A stretch of 64,000 bases of DNA from Lutispora sp003527145 (GCA_029983695.1 JASBZB010000001.1:1-64000), one strand, 5' to 3'. Shown: positions 50,573 through 59,809, counted from the first letter of the stretch. Program-made: numbers and translations. Notes: a model not told the origin generated them from the sequence alone.

Positions 50573-51685
50573 ATGCCTGCAAAAAGTAAAGGTAATATTG
50601 ATTTTACTTTGATGGTGACGGTTTTTGTATTATTAGCCATTGGGATCACTATGGTATTTAGTGCAAGTGCTGCATCTTCTTATCTAAAATACAATGACAG
50701 CTATTTATATCTGAAAAGCCAGGGATTGTATGCTATTATAAGCATAATAGCCATGCTTGTATTGAGCAAGCTTGATTATAAAATACTGGGAAGATATGCA
50801 TTGCTTTTCGTATTGGTCAGCTTAGTTTTACTGATAGCCATATTCATTCCCGGACTTGGCTATGGAGCTAAAGGTGCTGTCAGATGGATAAAAATAGGCC
50901 CATGGACCATGCAACCATCAGAATTTGCAAAAACAGCCTTGATAATTTTTATGGCAAAAAGCTTGAGCAATAAAAAGGATAAGGTGAGACAATTTGTTCA
51001 AGGCGTAGTTCCTTACATACTTTTAATGATAGTATATTTTGCTTTGATCATAATTCAGCCCAATCTTAGTATGGCCGGAAGCATATTGATCATCACTTTT
51101 GTTATGCTGTTTGCCGCCGGAGCTAAGATTGGCCATCTGCTGGTGTGGGCTGTTCCTATTCTTCCGGCAGTCATCTACCTGGTAACAAAGGAAAGTTATA
51201 GGTTAAACAGATGGCTATCCTTTAGAGATCCTTGGGCTGACCCTTTAAATACAGGCTATCAGGCTATACAATCCCTTTTAGCCCTTGGGTCGGGAGGTTT
51301 ATTTGGACTAGGGCTCGGCAATAGCAGACAAAAGTTCTTCTATATACCTGAAGCACAAAATGATTTTATTTTTTCTATTATAGGTGAAGAATTAGGATTT
51401 ATTGGAGCAGCTACAGTTTTGTTCTTATTTTTGTTTTTGATCTGGAGAGGAATAAGGATCGCTCTTCACGCTCCTGATATGTTTGGGTGCTTATTGGCAA
51501 CAGGCATAACATGTATGATAGGCATTCAAGTGGCTATAAATATTGCTGTTGTTACGGTATCTATGCCCACAACCGGAGTAACTCTCCCTTTAATAAGCTC
51601 TGGCGGCTCTTCACTATTATTTGTTATGTCAAATATAGGAATTTTGTTGAACATATCGAGAAGCGTCAAAACTGAGGGGAGTTGA
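50573..51685 (+). CDS. spoVE: SEDS glycosyltransferase SpoVE/FtsW
   Basis: A 370-residue polytopic SEDS family protein polymerising lipid II with a class B PBP partner. About ten membrane segments. Family motifs: 'RWIKIGPWTMQPSEFAKTALIIFMAKSL', 'QPNLSMAGSILIITFVMLFAAG' (with P-N-L-S replacing the usual P-D-L-G), 'GYQAIQSLLALGSGGLFGLGLGNSRQKFFYIPEAQNDFIFSIIGEELGF' and 'TGVTLPLISSGGSSLL'. In sporulating Clostridia this gene serves division or cortex formation; the pair with SpoVD suggests cortex. The ATG at 50573 follows AAGGGGGGC. Confidence 0.92.
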   Translation: MPAKSKGNIDFTLMVTVFVLLAIGITMVFSASAASSYLKYNDSYLYLKSQGLYAIISIIAMLVLSKLDYKILGRYALLFVLVSLVLLIAIFIPGLGYGAKGAVRWIKIGPWTMQPSEFAKTALIIFMAKSLSNKKDKVRQFVQGVVPYILLMIVYFALIIIQPNLSMAGSILIITFVMLFAAGAKIGHLLVWAVPILPAVIYLVTKESYRLNRWLSFRDPWADPLNTGYQAIQSLLALGSGGLFGLGLGNSRQKFFYIPEAQNDFIFSIIGEELGFIGAATVLFLFLFLIWRGIRIALHAPDMFGCLLATGITCMIGIQVAINIAVVTVSMPTTGVTLPLISSGGSSLLFVMSNIGILLNISRSVKTEGS

Positions 51686-51690
51686 ATCAA

Positions 51691-52797
51691 ATGAAGGTGA
51701 TTTTGGCAGGCGGAGGGACAGGCGGACATATCTACCCTGCTGTAGCTATCGCAAGAGAGATATTAGAAAGATATGAAAAAGCTGATATACTTTTTATCGG
51801 AACTGAGAGAGGGATGGAAAGCTCAATAATTCCAAGAGAAGGATTCTCTTTCAGAAAGATAAAAGTGAGAGGATTTATGAGAAAGATGGCGTTTGAAAAT
51901 GTCATTGCAGTAAAAGAAAATCTATTGAGTCTTATAGAATGCCGCAGGATAATTAAAAGCTTTAAACCCGATATTGTAATAGGCACGGGAGGATATGTAT
52001 GCGGCACCATGCTTATGACTGCTGCGCTATCGGGTATTCCGACGTTAATACATGAACAAAATGCCTTTCCAGGAATTACAAATAGAATTTTATCAAGATT
52101 TGTAGACAAGATAGCATTAACATTTCAGGAGGCATCTGATTATTTCCATAGCAAGGATAAAATTTTAGTTACAGGAAATCCGCTTAGAGTTGAGATAACT
52201 AAGATAGGAAAAAATGATGGTATGGCGGCCTTCGGTTTCGATGAAAAAAAGCCTCTCCTATTGATAATTGGAGGCAGTAGAGGAGCTAAAAAGATAAATG
52301 AGAGCATCACGCTTATTGCAGCAGATTGTGAAAAGAATAGAGAGTTTCAACTGCTGCATATGACCGGGGAAAGCCAATATGAGAGTGTTATTTCATTGTA
52401 TAAGAAAAAGGGTATTCCTTACAATACATCATACTTAAAGGTTATGCCGTATATTCATAATGCTCCTTACGCATTAGCAGCAGCTGATTTGATAATAAGC
52501 AGGTGCGGAGCAGGCCTTATATCAGAGATTACGGCTCTTGGCAAGCCATCAATATTGATTCCGTACCCTTATGCAACAGATAACCATCAGGAATATAATG
52601 CCCGAGCCCTAGAGAAATATGGCGCGGCTAATGTTATACTTGAAGGTGGCTTAAATGAAAGCATGCTTTTTTCACAGGTAAAAAAACTTCTTTCAAATCC
52701 AGATAAAATGAAGGATATGGCGTTGAATAGCAAGCGATTAGGTAAGCCGAATGCGGCTTCTGATATTGTTGAAGTTATTGAAGCTTTGTTGAACTAG
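51691..52797 (+). CDS. murG: Lipid II synthase (UDP-GlcNAc:lipid I transferase)
   Basis: A 368-residue peripheral membrane glycosyltransferase making lipid II. The glycine-rich 'LAGGGTGGHIYPA' at the start and 'GSRGAKKINESI' plus 'SRCGAGLISEITALGKPSILIPYPYATDNHQEYNA' are classical MurG landmarks. The ATG at 51691 follows GGGGAG; a TTG at 51682 overlaps spoVE and is not needed. Confidence 0.95.
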   Translation: MKVILAGGGTGGHIYPAVAIAREILERYEKADILFIGTERGMESSIIPREGFSFRKIKVRGFMRKMAFENVIAVKENLLSLIECRRIIKSFKPDIVIGTGGYVCGTMLMTAALSGIPTLIHEQNAFPGITNRILSRFVDKIALTFQEASDYFHSKDKILVTGNPLRVEITKIGKNDGMAAFGFDEKKPLLLIIGGSRGAKKINESITLIAADCEKNREFQLLHMTGESQYESVISLYKKKGIPYNTSYLKVMPYIHNAPYALAAADLIISRCGAGLISEITALGKPSILIPYPYATDNHQEYNARALEKYGAANVILEGGLNESMLFSQVKKLLSNPDKMKDMALNSKRLGKPNAASDIVEVIEALLN

Positions 52798-52940
52798 ATT
52801 TCATTCAGTGCTAAAACAACGGAAAGATAATATGATATAATGTATTAGCAAGAGTTTAAACTGCCTTGGTAACACCTTAGGAAGAATTGCATAATATGTT
52901 AGTGTGATTACTATAAGCACTTCCTGGAGGTGTCGGAGCG

Positions 52941-54200
52941 GTGGGCAAATATATCATAAACGGTGGCAATAGGCTGGAGGGAGAAGTAAGGGTTGAAGGC
53001 TCAAAGAATGCTGTGCTGCCGATTTTAGCAGCATCTATAATAAATGGAGGAGAGTCAATAATTCATAATGTCCCTTATCTGAAGGATGTTAATACTTTGG
53101 TTAATGTTTTAAATACAATTGGATGCAGTTGTTCTTTTGAGGGGAACACGATGATAGTGAATTCTTCAGGTGAATTGAATATTAATATTCCTGAAAAGCC
53201 TGTAAGAGAGATGCGCTCCTCGATAATACTTATGGGTGCCATGCTGGGAAGATTTAAAAGGGTAAAGATCAGTTTCCCGGGCGGATGTGAAATTGGGTTG
53301 AGGCCTATCGATCTACATCTTGCGGGATTAAAATTGCTAGGAGCAAAAATAGTGGAATCCCATGGATATATTTTATGTGAGTGTGATAAGTTATATGGAA
53401 ATGAAATCCATCTTGATTATCCCAGCGTAGGCGCAACGGAGAATATTATGCTGGCTGCCGTTTCTGCAGAGGGGGTAACAATAATACAAAATGCTGCACG
53501 TGAACCTGAAATAGCTGACCTGCAAGAATTTTTGAATAAAATGGGTGCGAGAATTACAGGAGGAGGAAGCAGCACCATAAGAATACAGGGTATTAGAGAA
53601 TTTCAAAACGTGGAGCATACTGTCATACCCGACAGAATAGTAGCAGGAACCTATATGGTTGCAGCAGCTATTACCGGCGGTAAAGTTGTGATAAGAGACG
53701 TTATACCTGAACATATAAAGCCCATTATATCAAAGCTTGGAGAAAGCGGCTGCAAGATATACCGGCATGATCAGTCTATAGGTATAAGCTGCAGCAAAAG
53801 ACCCAATGCGGTGGAGTTTGTGAAAACTATGCCTTATCCGGGATTTCCGACAGATATGCAGGCACAGATGATGGCACTTATGTGTACGGCAAAAGGCACC
53901 AGTATTTTTATCGAAACAATATTTGAAAATAGATATAAGCATGCAGAGGAACTTATAAAAATGGGTGCTGATATAAAAATTGAAGGCAGGGCCGCCATAG
54001 TCAAAGGAGTTAATGACCTCATGGGAGCCCATGTAGTCTCCCGTGATTTGCGCGGCGGAGCTGCATTGGTTTTGGCAGGACTTGCGGCGGAAGGAACTAC
54101 AGTTGTTGATAATGTAGATACCCATATAGATAGAGGATATGACAGCTTGGATACCAAGCTTAGAAGTCTTGGTGCAGATATTGCGAAGGATGAAAATTGA
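52941..54200 (+). CDS. murA: UDP-GlcNAc 1-carboxyvinyltransferase
   Basis: A 419-residue enolpyruvyl transferase, the first committed step of peptidoglycan synthesis. The catalytic Cys is present (C116, 'FPGGCEIGLRPIDLH'), which makes the enzyme likely fosfomycin-sensitive. 'RGGAALVLAGLAAEGTTVVDNVDTHIDRGYD' is the conserved C-terminal block. The GTG at 52941 follows GGAGGTGTCGGAGC. Firmicutes often carry two murA genes; which of the two this is cannot be said. Between murG and murA (143 bp) a weak -10 is the only possible signal seen. Confidence 0.95.
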   Translation: MGKYIINGGNRLEGEVRVEGSKNAVLPILAASIINGGESIIHNVPYLKDVNTLVNVLNTIGCSCSFEGNTMIVNSSGELNINIPEKPVREMRSSIILMGAMLGRFKRVKISFPGGCEIGLRPIDLHLAGLKLLGAKIVESHGYILCECDKLYGNEIHLDYPSVGATENIMLAAVSAEGVTIIQNAAREPEIADLQEFLNKMGARITGGGSSTIRIQGIREFQNVEHTVIPDRIVAGTYMVAAAITGGKVVIRDVIPEHIKPIISKLGESGCKIYRHDQSIGISCSKRPNAVEFVKTMPYPGFPTDMQAQMMALMCTAKGTSIFIETIFENRYKHAEELIKMGADIKIEGRAAIVKGVNDLMGAHVVSRDLRGGAALVLAGLAAEGTTVVDNVDTHIDRGYDSLDTKLRSLGADIAKDEN

Positions 54201-54254
54201 TTGCAGCCTAGCTGCAAGAAATTTATATGTAGTACAAGCCTTAGGGGTGAGAGC

Positions 54255-54965
54255 ATGAAATCTTGGTTTAAATTTTTTGTTTTGGTTCTGATAATAGCTG
54301 CACTTATTTCGTTTTTATTGGTATCAGATTTCTTTAATATAAAAAATATTTATGTGACAGGTAATAAGACTTTGCAAAAAGATGATATAATCAAAATATC
54401 TAATATACAGTATAATCAAAACATATTTAAATTAAATAGAAAAAAAACCATCAAAGGGATGTTTGAAAACCCCAAAATCAAAGCAGTGAGGATAAAGAGA
54501 GTATTGCCTTCCGGCATAGCTTTGGATATCATTGAAAGGGAAGGGATAGCTCTTATACCTTACTTGGGTTCATTTATTAATATTGATGAAGAGAGCACGA
54601 TAATAGAAGTAGTGGGTTTGGAAACAGATTTAAATCTGCCTAAAATTTCAGGCGTTACATTTGGTGATTTCAAGATAGGAGAAAAACTAAAAATTGATAA
54701 TCAGGATCAAATGGATACAATGATGAATATTTTGAAATATTTAAAAAGTGTAGGAATGACCGAAATAATTGCAACAATAGACATATCAGATGCATCTAAT
54801 ATTGTAATTATAACAAGAAATAATATACGTGTTCTTTTGGGAAACAATAAGCTGGATTATAAAATCAGTGTGGCTAAGACCATTGTAGAGGATCTTACTG
54901 AGGATAACGAAATAGGAATAGTTGATATGAGGCATGAGGGAAACCCAATTTTTAAGAGAGATTAG
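54255..54965 (+). CDS. ftsQ: FtsQ/DivIB-type division protein
   Basis: A 236-residue bitopic protein with one membrane segment (about 5-26, 'FKFFVLVLIIAALISFLLVSDF'), then a POTRA domain (about 27-95, 'NIKNIYVTGNKTLQKDDIIKISN' through 'PSGIALDIIEREGIALI') and the beta domain. It links the synthase and the cytokinetic ring. The ATG at 54255 follows GGGGTGAGAGC. Confidence 0.9.
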   Translation: MKSWFKFFVLVLIIAALISFLLVSDFFNIKNIYVTGNKTLQKDDIIKISNIQYNQNIFKLNRKKTIKGMFENPKIKAVRIKRVLPSGIALDIIEREGIALIPYLGSFINIDEESTIIEVVGLETDLNLPKISGVTFGDFKIGEKLKIDNQDQMDTMMNILKYLKSVGMTEIIATIDISDASNIVIITRNNIRVLLGNNKLDYKISVAKTIVEDLTEDNEIGIVDMRHEGNPIFKRD

Positions 54966-54980
54966 CCAGGAGGTTTATCA

Positions 54981-55697
54981 ATGAAAAACATAAAAATGCA
55001 GCTAGCTATAGGGGTTGTCTGCTTGGTATTAGGAATAATGGTTGCTGTACAATTCAAGACGGTTAAAAACAATGTGGGTCCTGTAACTGAGTATAGGGCC
55101 AGAGAATTAGCATCACAATTAAAAAGGATTACCACAGATAGGGATAACTTGGCGGCCTTAAAAAACGAATTAGAAAAAAAATTAAGAGATTATGAAAATG
55201 CTGAAGCAGAAGGAAATAGTGCTGCTAAATTTTTGAGCGAGGAGCTGAATAAAGCCAGGGTAATTGCGGGTCTTGTGGATGTAGAAGGGCCCGGTATTAC
55301 TATGATCGTAGATGACCTAAAGTTCACGGAGCATTATAATTATAATATTATTGATTACACGGATTTGCTGGAGCTTGTCAATGAGCTTAATGCAGCAGGC
55401 GCTGAAGCTATATCAATAAATGGGCAGAGAGTGATATCCACTACGGAGATCAGACAAGCAGGACTCCATATCAATATAAATACTGTCAAATTTGCGCCTC
55501 CCTTCACATTTAAAGCCATAGGCGATCCTAAGACTTTAGAGGCTGCTTTGAGAATGAGAGATGGAATTGTGCAGATGCTGGCAGACAAAGGTATTGCTAT
55601 ATCTATTACTCAAGAACAGTCCATTGTTATCAAAAAGTATGACGGTGTAATAGAGAAGAAGTTTTCCAAAGTAGTAAAAGAAGGAGAAACCCATTAA
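54981..55697 (+). CDS. DUF881 domain protein (first copy)
   Basis: A 238-residue membrane-anchored extracytoplasmic protein. One membrane segment (about 5-22), a coiled coil (about 38-75), then the DUF881 domain with 'VEGPGITMIVDD' and 'LVNELNAAGAEAISINGQRVISTTEIRQAG', ending with 'FKAIGDPKTLEAAL'. The gene lies between ftsQ and ftsZ next to a second copy and sbp. DUF881 proteins in Firmicutes are division-linked but unassigned. The ATG at 54981 follows GGAGG. Confidence 0.85.
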   Translation: MKNIKMQLAIGVVCLVLGIMVAVQFKTVKNNVGPVTEYRARELASQLKRITTDRDNLAALKNELEKKLRDYENAEAEGNSAAKFLSEELNKARVIAGLVDVEGPGITMIVDDLKFTEHYNYNIIDYTDLLELVNELNAAGAEAISINGQRVISTTEIRQAGLHININTVKFAPPFTFKAIGDPKTLEAALRMRDGIVQMLADKGIAISITQEQSIVIKKYDGVIEKKFSKVVKEGETH

Positions 55698-55698
55698 T

Positions 55699-56427
55699 AT
55701 GAAAAGAGGATTATCCAACTACTATTTTTTTATGATAGCAATAATTTTAGGTTTTTTTATTACCATTCAACTAAAATCTAATATAACCTCGCAAGGCATT
55801 ATTATTATTCCTAAATTATTAGCTATGGAAAAGGATGTAAGCAATGTAGAAATAGAAATAAAAAATCTAAAGAAGTCTATAAATGAATTAGAGTTAAAAC
55901 TGAAGGAATATGAAACCAGCTTAAATCAAAGCGGCAGCATATATAACTCTATGTTGGATGAATGGACCAAAATAAGAAATTATGCCGGATTGGAAAAAGT
56001 AGAAGGGCCCGGTATTATCATTACCTTGAACGACAGCAGTGAAAATCTTGAGGATACGGATAATCCATCATTATATATTATTCACGATATTGATGTATTA
56101 GAAGTGGTGAATGAACTTAGAGCGGCGGGTGCCGAAGCTATTTCAATCAATGGCGAAAGAGTATTGGGAACTTCAGATATTGAATGTGGAGGACCTATAA
56201 TTATGATAGATGGCAACAGGCATGCTACTCCTTTTATAATAAAAGCGATTGGAGACCCAAAAGCTCTTGAAGCTTCAGTTCTGGCTCCAGACAGCTATGT
56301 TGATTTTATGGAGTATACCGGAATCCAAGTTGAAGTGGAAAAAGCAGAAAAGATTGTAATGGATGGATATAAGTCTAACTTAAAGATGAAATATCAGAAA
56401 AGCATAAAAGAAGGTGAAAAGAAATGA
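55699..56427 (+). CDS. DUF881 domain protein (second copy)
   Basis: A 242-residue paralogue of the previous gene: membrane segment about 7-25, coiled coil about 45-75, then 'VEGPGIIITLND' and 'VVNELRAAGAEAISINGERVLGTSDIECGG' with 'IKAIGDPKALEASV'. Its differences are in the ligand-facing loops, so the two may form a heteromer (inference). It starts one base after the stop of the first copy and overlaps sbp by 4 bp. Confidence 0.85.
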   Translation: MKRGLSNYYFFMIAIILGFFITIQLKSNITSQGIIIIPKLLAMEKDVSNVEIEIKNLKKSINELELKLKEYETSLNQSGSIYNSMLDEWTKIRNYAGLEKVEGPGIIITLNDSSENLEDTDNPSLYIIHDIDVLEVVNELRAAGAEAISINGERVLGTSDIECGGPIIMIDGNRHATPFIIKAIGDPKALEASVLAPDSYVDFMEYTGIQVEVEKAEKIVMDGYKSNLKMKYQKSIKEGEKK

Positions 56428-56771
56428 TAGTTCCATTATTAGGTTTATTATTAGGAGTTTTGCTTGGCTTGTTATCTCCCGTCACTATACCGATACAATA
56501 TTCAACCTATATGTCCATAGCAATACTGGCAGCTTTGGACTCAGTGTTCGGAGGTATAAGATCCAGTTTGGAAAATACCTTTGATATTGAAATCTTTATT
56601 TCAGGTTTTTTTGCCAATGCTATTTTAGCCGCTATATTAGCTTATATTGGAGATCAACTGGGAGTCCCCATATATTATGCGGCAATATTCGCCTTTGGTG
56701 TCAGGCTGTTCCAAAATTTTGCGATAATAAGAAGATATATATTGGCTAAAATGAAAAAAAATAGCAAATAA
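56424..56771 (+). CDS. sbp: Small basic membrane protein (DUF1290, Sbp)
   Basis: A 115-residue membrane protein with three hydrophobic segments ('IVPLLGLLLGVLLGLLSP', 'MSIAILAALDSVFGGIRSS', 'ISGFFANAILAAILAYIGDQLG'). It matches the DUF1290 'small basic protein' found between the DUF881 genes and ftsZ in many Firmicutes. Function is unknown. The ATG at 56424 overlaps the DUF881 stop. Confidence 0.85.
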   Translation: MIVPLLGLLLGVLLGLLSPVTIPIQYSTYMSIAILAALDSVFGGIRSSLENTFDIEIFISGFFANAILAAILAYIGDQLGVPIYYAAIFAFGVRLFQNFAIIRRYILAKMKKNSK

Positions 56772-56857
56772 AAATTTTATAAAAATAAAGGAAATTAGAT
56801 ATTTGCGTTGAACAATATATAGGTAAAACCAACAAAAAAATGTAAGAAAGGCTTCTA

Positions 56858-56887
56858 TTGAAGCGATTTGAGATCAATAGGTATTAT
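56858..56887 (+). promoter_or_regulatory. Candidate ftsZ promoter
   Basis: TTGAAG (56858-56863) and TATTAT (56882-56887) with an 18-bp spacer lie 37 bp before ftsZ. Confidence 0.4.
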
Positions 56888-56923
56888 TTTTATGAATAAC
56901 GGATGTAATAGGGAGGTCGTAAT

Positions 56924-58003
56924 GTGCTCGAGTTTGATGTTGAAGCTAATTCGGTTGCTCGTATAAAGGTTGTAGGCGTAGGTGGCGCCGGGAATAATGC
57001 TGTTAATAGAATGATTGCTGCAGGGCTTAAAGGTATAGAATTTTTTTCTGTTAATACAGATAAGCAGGCACTATGTATGGCCCAAGCGCAGAATAAAATT
57101 CAGATTGGGGAGAAGCTGACAAAAGGCTTAGGCGCTGGTGCCAATCCAGAGATAGGAAAAAAGGCGGCAGAAGAAAATTATGAGGAAATAAAGGCGGCCT
57201 TAGAGGGCGCGGATATGATTTTCGTTACAGCGGGTATGGGCGGAGGTACAGGGACAGGTGCTGCTCCTATTGTGGCAAAGGTTTCTAAAGAGTTAGGGAT
57301 ATTGACTGTAGGGGTTGTAACTAAACCCTTTGGATTTGAAGGCAAAGTGAGGAAACTGCAAGCAGAAAAAGGGCTGATGGAGTTAAAAGAGCATGTAGAT
57401 ACACTGGTTACGATACCTAATGACAGATTGCTGCAGATTGTTGATAAAAAGGCATCAATAATGGACGCTTTTAGGATTGCAGATGATGTTCTGAGGCAGG
57501 GCGTGCAGGGAATATCAGATCTTATAGCTGTTCCGGGGCTTGTTAATCTTGATTTCGCAGACGTAAAGACAATAATGGCTGACAAGGGACTCGCACATAT
57601 GGGCATAGGCAAGTCCAGCGGTGAAAACAGAAGTGCCGATGCTGTTAAACAGGCTATACATAGTCCTCTTCTTGAAACCTCTATTGAGGGTGCGAAGAGT
57701 GTGCTCTTAAACATAACAGGGGGTGCGGACTTAGGTATTTTTGAAGTGAACGAAGCTGCAGAACTGGTCTTCCAATCGGCAGACCCGGATGCAAATATTA
57801 TTTTCGGGGCAGTAATAGATGAAAATTTGAAAGATGAAATAAGAATAACTGTTATTGCAACCGGTTTTGACGAAGTCGGACCAAGAACTTTTTCAGCCGT
57901 TGAAGAAGAGATTGTAGTTGATAAAAAAGCTGATCCGCAGAAATCTAATTATAAGAATGATGATATCGATATACCGCCTTTTTTAAGAAACAGGTATAAA
58001 TAA
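56924..58003 (+). CDS. ftsZ: Cell division GTPase FtsZ
   Basis: A 359-residue tubulin homologue that forms the Z ring. The tubulin signature G-G-G-T-G-T-G is at 106-112, the T7 synergy loop is 'NLDFADVKTIM', and the conserved C-terminal peptide 'DIDIPPFLRNRYK' is present, which in other species binds FtsA, SepF or ZipA. No ftsA gene lies in the cluster, so an alternative membrane anchor such as SepF is likely. The start is a GTG at 56924, 7 nt after GGGAGGT. Confidence 0.97.
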   Translation: MLEFDVEANSVARIKVVGVGGAGNNAVNRMIAAGLKGIEFFSVNTDKQALCMAQAQNKIQIGEKLTKGLGAGANPEIGKKAAEENYEEIKAALEGADMIFVTAGMGGGTGTGAAPIVAKVSKELGILTVGVVTKPFGFEGKVRKLQAEKGLMELKEHVDTLVTIPNDRLLQIVDKKASIMDAFRIADDVLRQGVQGISDLIAVPGLVNLDFADVKTIMADKGLAHMGIGKSSGENRSADAVKQAIHSPLLETSIEGAKSVLLNITGGADLGIFEVNEAAELVFQSADPDANIIFGAVIDENLKDEIRITVIATGFDEVGPRTFSAVEEEIVVDKKADPQKSNYKNDDIDIPPFLRNRYK

Positions 58004-58004
58004 G

Positions 58005-58031
58005 AAAACTGGATGAACTCCAGTTTTTTTT
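58005..58031 (+). terminator. Terminator after ftsZ
   Basis: AAAACTGGA-tgaac-TCCAGTTTT, 9-bp stem with a T run of eight. Confidence 0.9.
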
Positions 58032-58117
58032 ATGCTATTGATCAATAAATTGTAAGCATAAATAAGCCATAAAAAAATATACATATATTATACATAATAT
58101 TTGAGTGGTGGTATTTT

Positions 58118-58675
58118 ATGCTAAAGGTATATATTGATTGGGGCTATGGAATGGGCAATGAAATTTTCAGCAGCTACCCGATAGGGGAAAAAGTATTAAA
58201 AAAACTTGAGGTGATAGGCATTCAAGCTAAGATCAGACCAGAGGGTATGAAAAAAATAAGTCTTGAGGAAAGGATTAGTAAAATCCGTGAATCACAAGCT
58301 CAAATATTGATTTCTATAGATTCAAACTGGTCTGAGAACGCAAATCAAAAAGGTGTTGAAACATATTACAATACGGCAAGTAAAACAGGAGATTTACTCG
58401 CTAAAAAGGTTCAAAGAGAGTTGATCAAAGCTACAAATTTTTACAATAGAGGAATAATCGGATGTGATTCTAAAACAAACAATGAAATAACCACGCTTTT
58501 GAGAGTTAACGAAACATCTATAGCTTCTTTGATTGGCTTTTCTTCAAATCCCCATGAGAGATTACAAATTGAGCAGGACAAATTTAAAGAGCTTATTTCT
58601 GATGGTGTCTTAAAGGGTATAAGCAGATATCTTAATATTAACAGCGTTCTTAGCCCGAAATGTATTTTTATGTAG
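58118..58675 (+). CDS. N-acetylmuramoyl-L-alanine amidase-like protein with lost catalytic residues
   Basis: A 185-residue protein with the fold pattern of Amidase_3. The order of motifs is intact: entry strand 'VYIDWGYGMG', 'SLEERISKIRESQAQILISIDSNWSENANQKGVETYY', 'NRGIIGCDSK' and 'LLRVNETSIASLIGFSSNPHERLQI'. The three functional residues appear lost. The first zinc His (GHGG) is Tyr10, the second (SIHAN) is Asp68, and the catalytic Glu of VExGF is Leu138. So it is probably a non-enzymatic binding protein. It has no signal peptide. It sits between ftsZ and spoIIGA; its function is unknown. Confidence 0.7.
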   Translation: MLKVYIDWGYGMGNEIFSSYPIGEKVLKKLEVIGIQAKIRPEGMKKISLEERISKIRESQAQILISIDSNWSENANQKGVETYYNTASKTGDLLAKKVQRELIKATNFYNRGIIGCDSKTNNEITTLLRVNETSIASLIGFSSNPHERLQIEQDKFKELISDGVLKGISRYLNINSVLSPKCIFM

Positions 58676-58698
58676 ATTTATAAAATGTACTTTTTTAT

Positions 58699-58745
58699 TT
58701 CGACTACCAAAAATGACAAATATTTTTCTCACATATTTCTATAAT
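58699..58745 (+). promoter_or_regulatory. Candidate Spo0A-activated promoter of spoIIGA-sigE
   Basis: ATGACA (58713-58718) and TATAAT (58740-58745) are separated by 21 bp, like the 22-bp spacing of the B. subtilis spoIIG promoter that needs Spo0A. Two 0A-box-like heptads flank or overlap the -35: AGTCGAA on the minus strand (58699-58705) and TGACAAA (58714-58720), each 6 of 7 to TGNCGAA. Confidence 0.5.
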
Positions 58746-58882
58746 TATTATAGTGGCTCAAAATATATACTGCTGATATGAGCTTAATCCTCCGGGCTGT
58801 GTGCGGGAGATAATTCTAAAGAATAAATGAATTATGAACTCCATCTAAATTAAGAATACTGTTAATAAAGGTTTGTGGGAAT

Positions 58883-59809
58883 ATGATCCAATATGTATAT
58901 GGCGATGTAATATTTGTGGAAAATTTAGTGATGAACTGTATAATACTGTTTAGCACAGCTAAACTCACCAGGAGCCGGTATAAGAAGTTGAATATTTTTT
59001 TGGCTTCTATAATAGGGTCTGTTTATTCTGTTTTTTACTATTTTCCTGGCTATGAATATCTTTATACCTGGTTTTTAAAGCTTATATTCTCACTATTCAT
59101 AATCGCTTTGGCTTTCACTCCATATAACTTAAAAGAATTCGGAAGAGCTATAGCAGTATTTTATATTGTTTCTTTGATATTTGGCGGAGCAGCCTTTGGT
59201 GTTTTTTATTTCATCAATGGGATTAAGTTTTCGTACCAGGGTATATTTTATATGGAGAGCTTTCCGGTTAAACTTCTATTTGCTTCTATTTTATCAGCAT
59301 ATATAATAATAAAAATTTCCTGGGGTTATATAGTCTCAAAGATCAGACGAGAAAAAATATTAATGGATGTTTCGGTACTTCAAGAAAACAAGAAAATTTA
59401 TTTAGTGGCATTAGTCGACACCGGCAATTCACTTACTGATCCTATAACAAATTTGCCCGTATTGATAGCAGAATACGAAATTGTAAAAGAGCTTTTGCCG
59501 GAAGAAATTCAGAGGATTTTTGAAGAAAACAAAGATAATAATTTGAATGTAATAGCATCGGTCTTATCAAAATCTGAATGGATGACAAAATTCAGATTTA
59601 TACCATTTAAATCCTTAGGCAATGAGAATGGTATGCTGATCGGATTTAAACCGGATGCTATCAACGTTGAAGACAAAAACACAAAAAAAAATATCAAGGA
59701 TATTATTATTGCAATATATAATAAAAAACTATCCAAAGACGGCGAATATAACGCTTTACTACATCCTGACATATTAAGCTATTATAATGGGGGGAAAAAC
59801 AGTGCATAA
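58883..59809 (+). CDS. spoIIGA: Sigma-E processing peptidase SpoIIGA
   Basis: A 308-residue membrane aspartic protease that cuts the prosequence from pro-SigE in the mother cell. Five N-terminal membrane segments (about 1-155), then a cytoplasmic pepsin-like domain whose active Asp is in 'ALVDTGNSLTDPITNLPV'. The ATG at 58883 has GGTTTGTGGG upstream. It overlaps sigE by 8 bp, the normal arrangement. Confidence 0.95.
   Translation: MIQYVYGDVIFVENLVMNCIILFSTAKLTRSRYKKLNIFLASIIGSVYSVFYYFPGYEYLYTWFLKLIFSLFIIALAFTPYNLKEFGRAIAVFYIVSLIFGGAAFGVFYFINGIKFSYQGIFYMESFPVKLLFASILSAYIIIKISWGYIVSKIRREKILMDVSVLQENKKIYLVALVDTGNSLTDPITNLPVLIAEYEIVKELLPEEIQRIFEENKDNNLNVIASVLSKSEWMTKFRFIPFKSLGNENGMLIGFKPDAINVEDKNTKKNIKDIIIAIYNKKLSKDGEYNALLHPDILSYYNGGKNSA

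Noticed and set aside
57178..57714. Minus-strand frame opposite ftsZ
   Set aside because: Antisense shadow of a strongly conserved gene.
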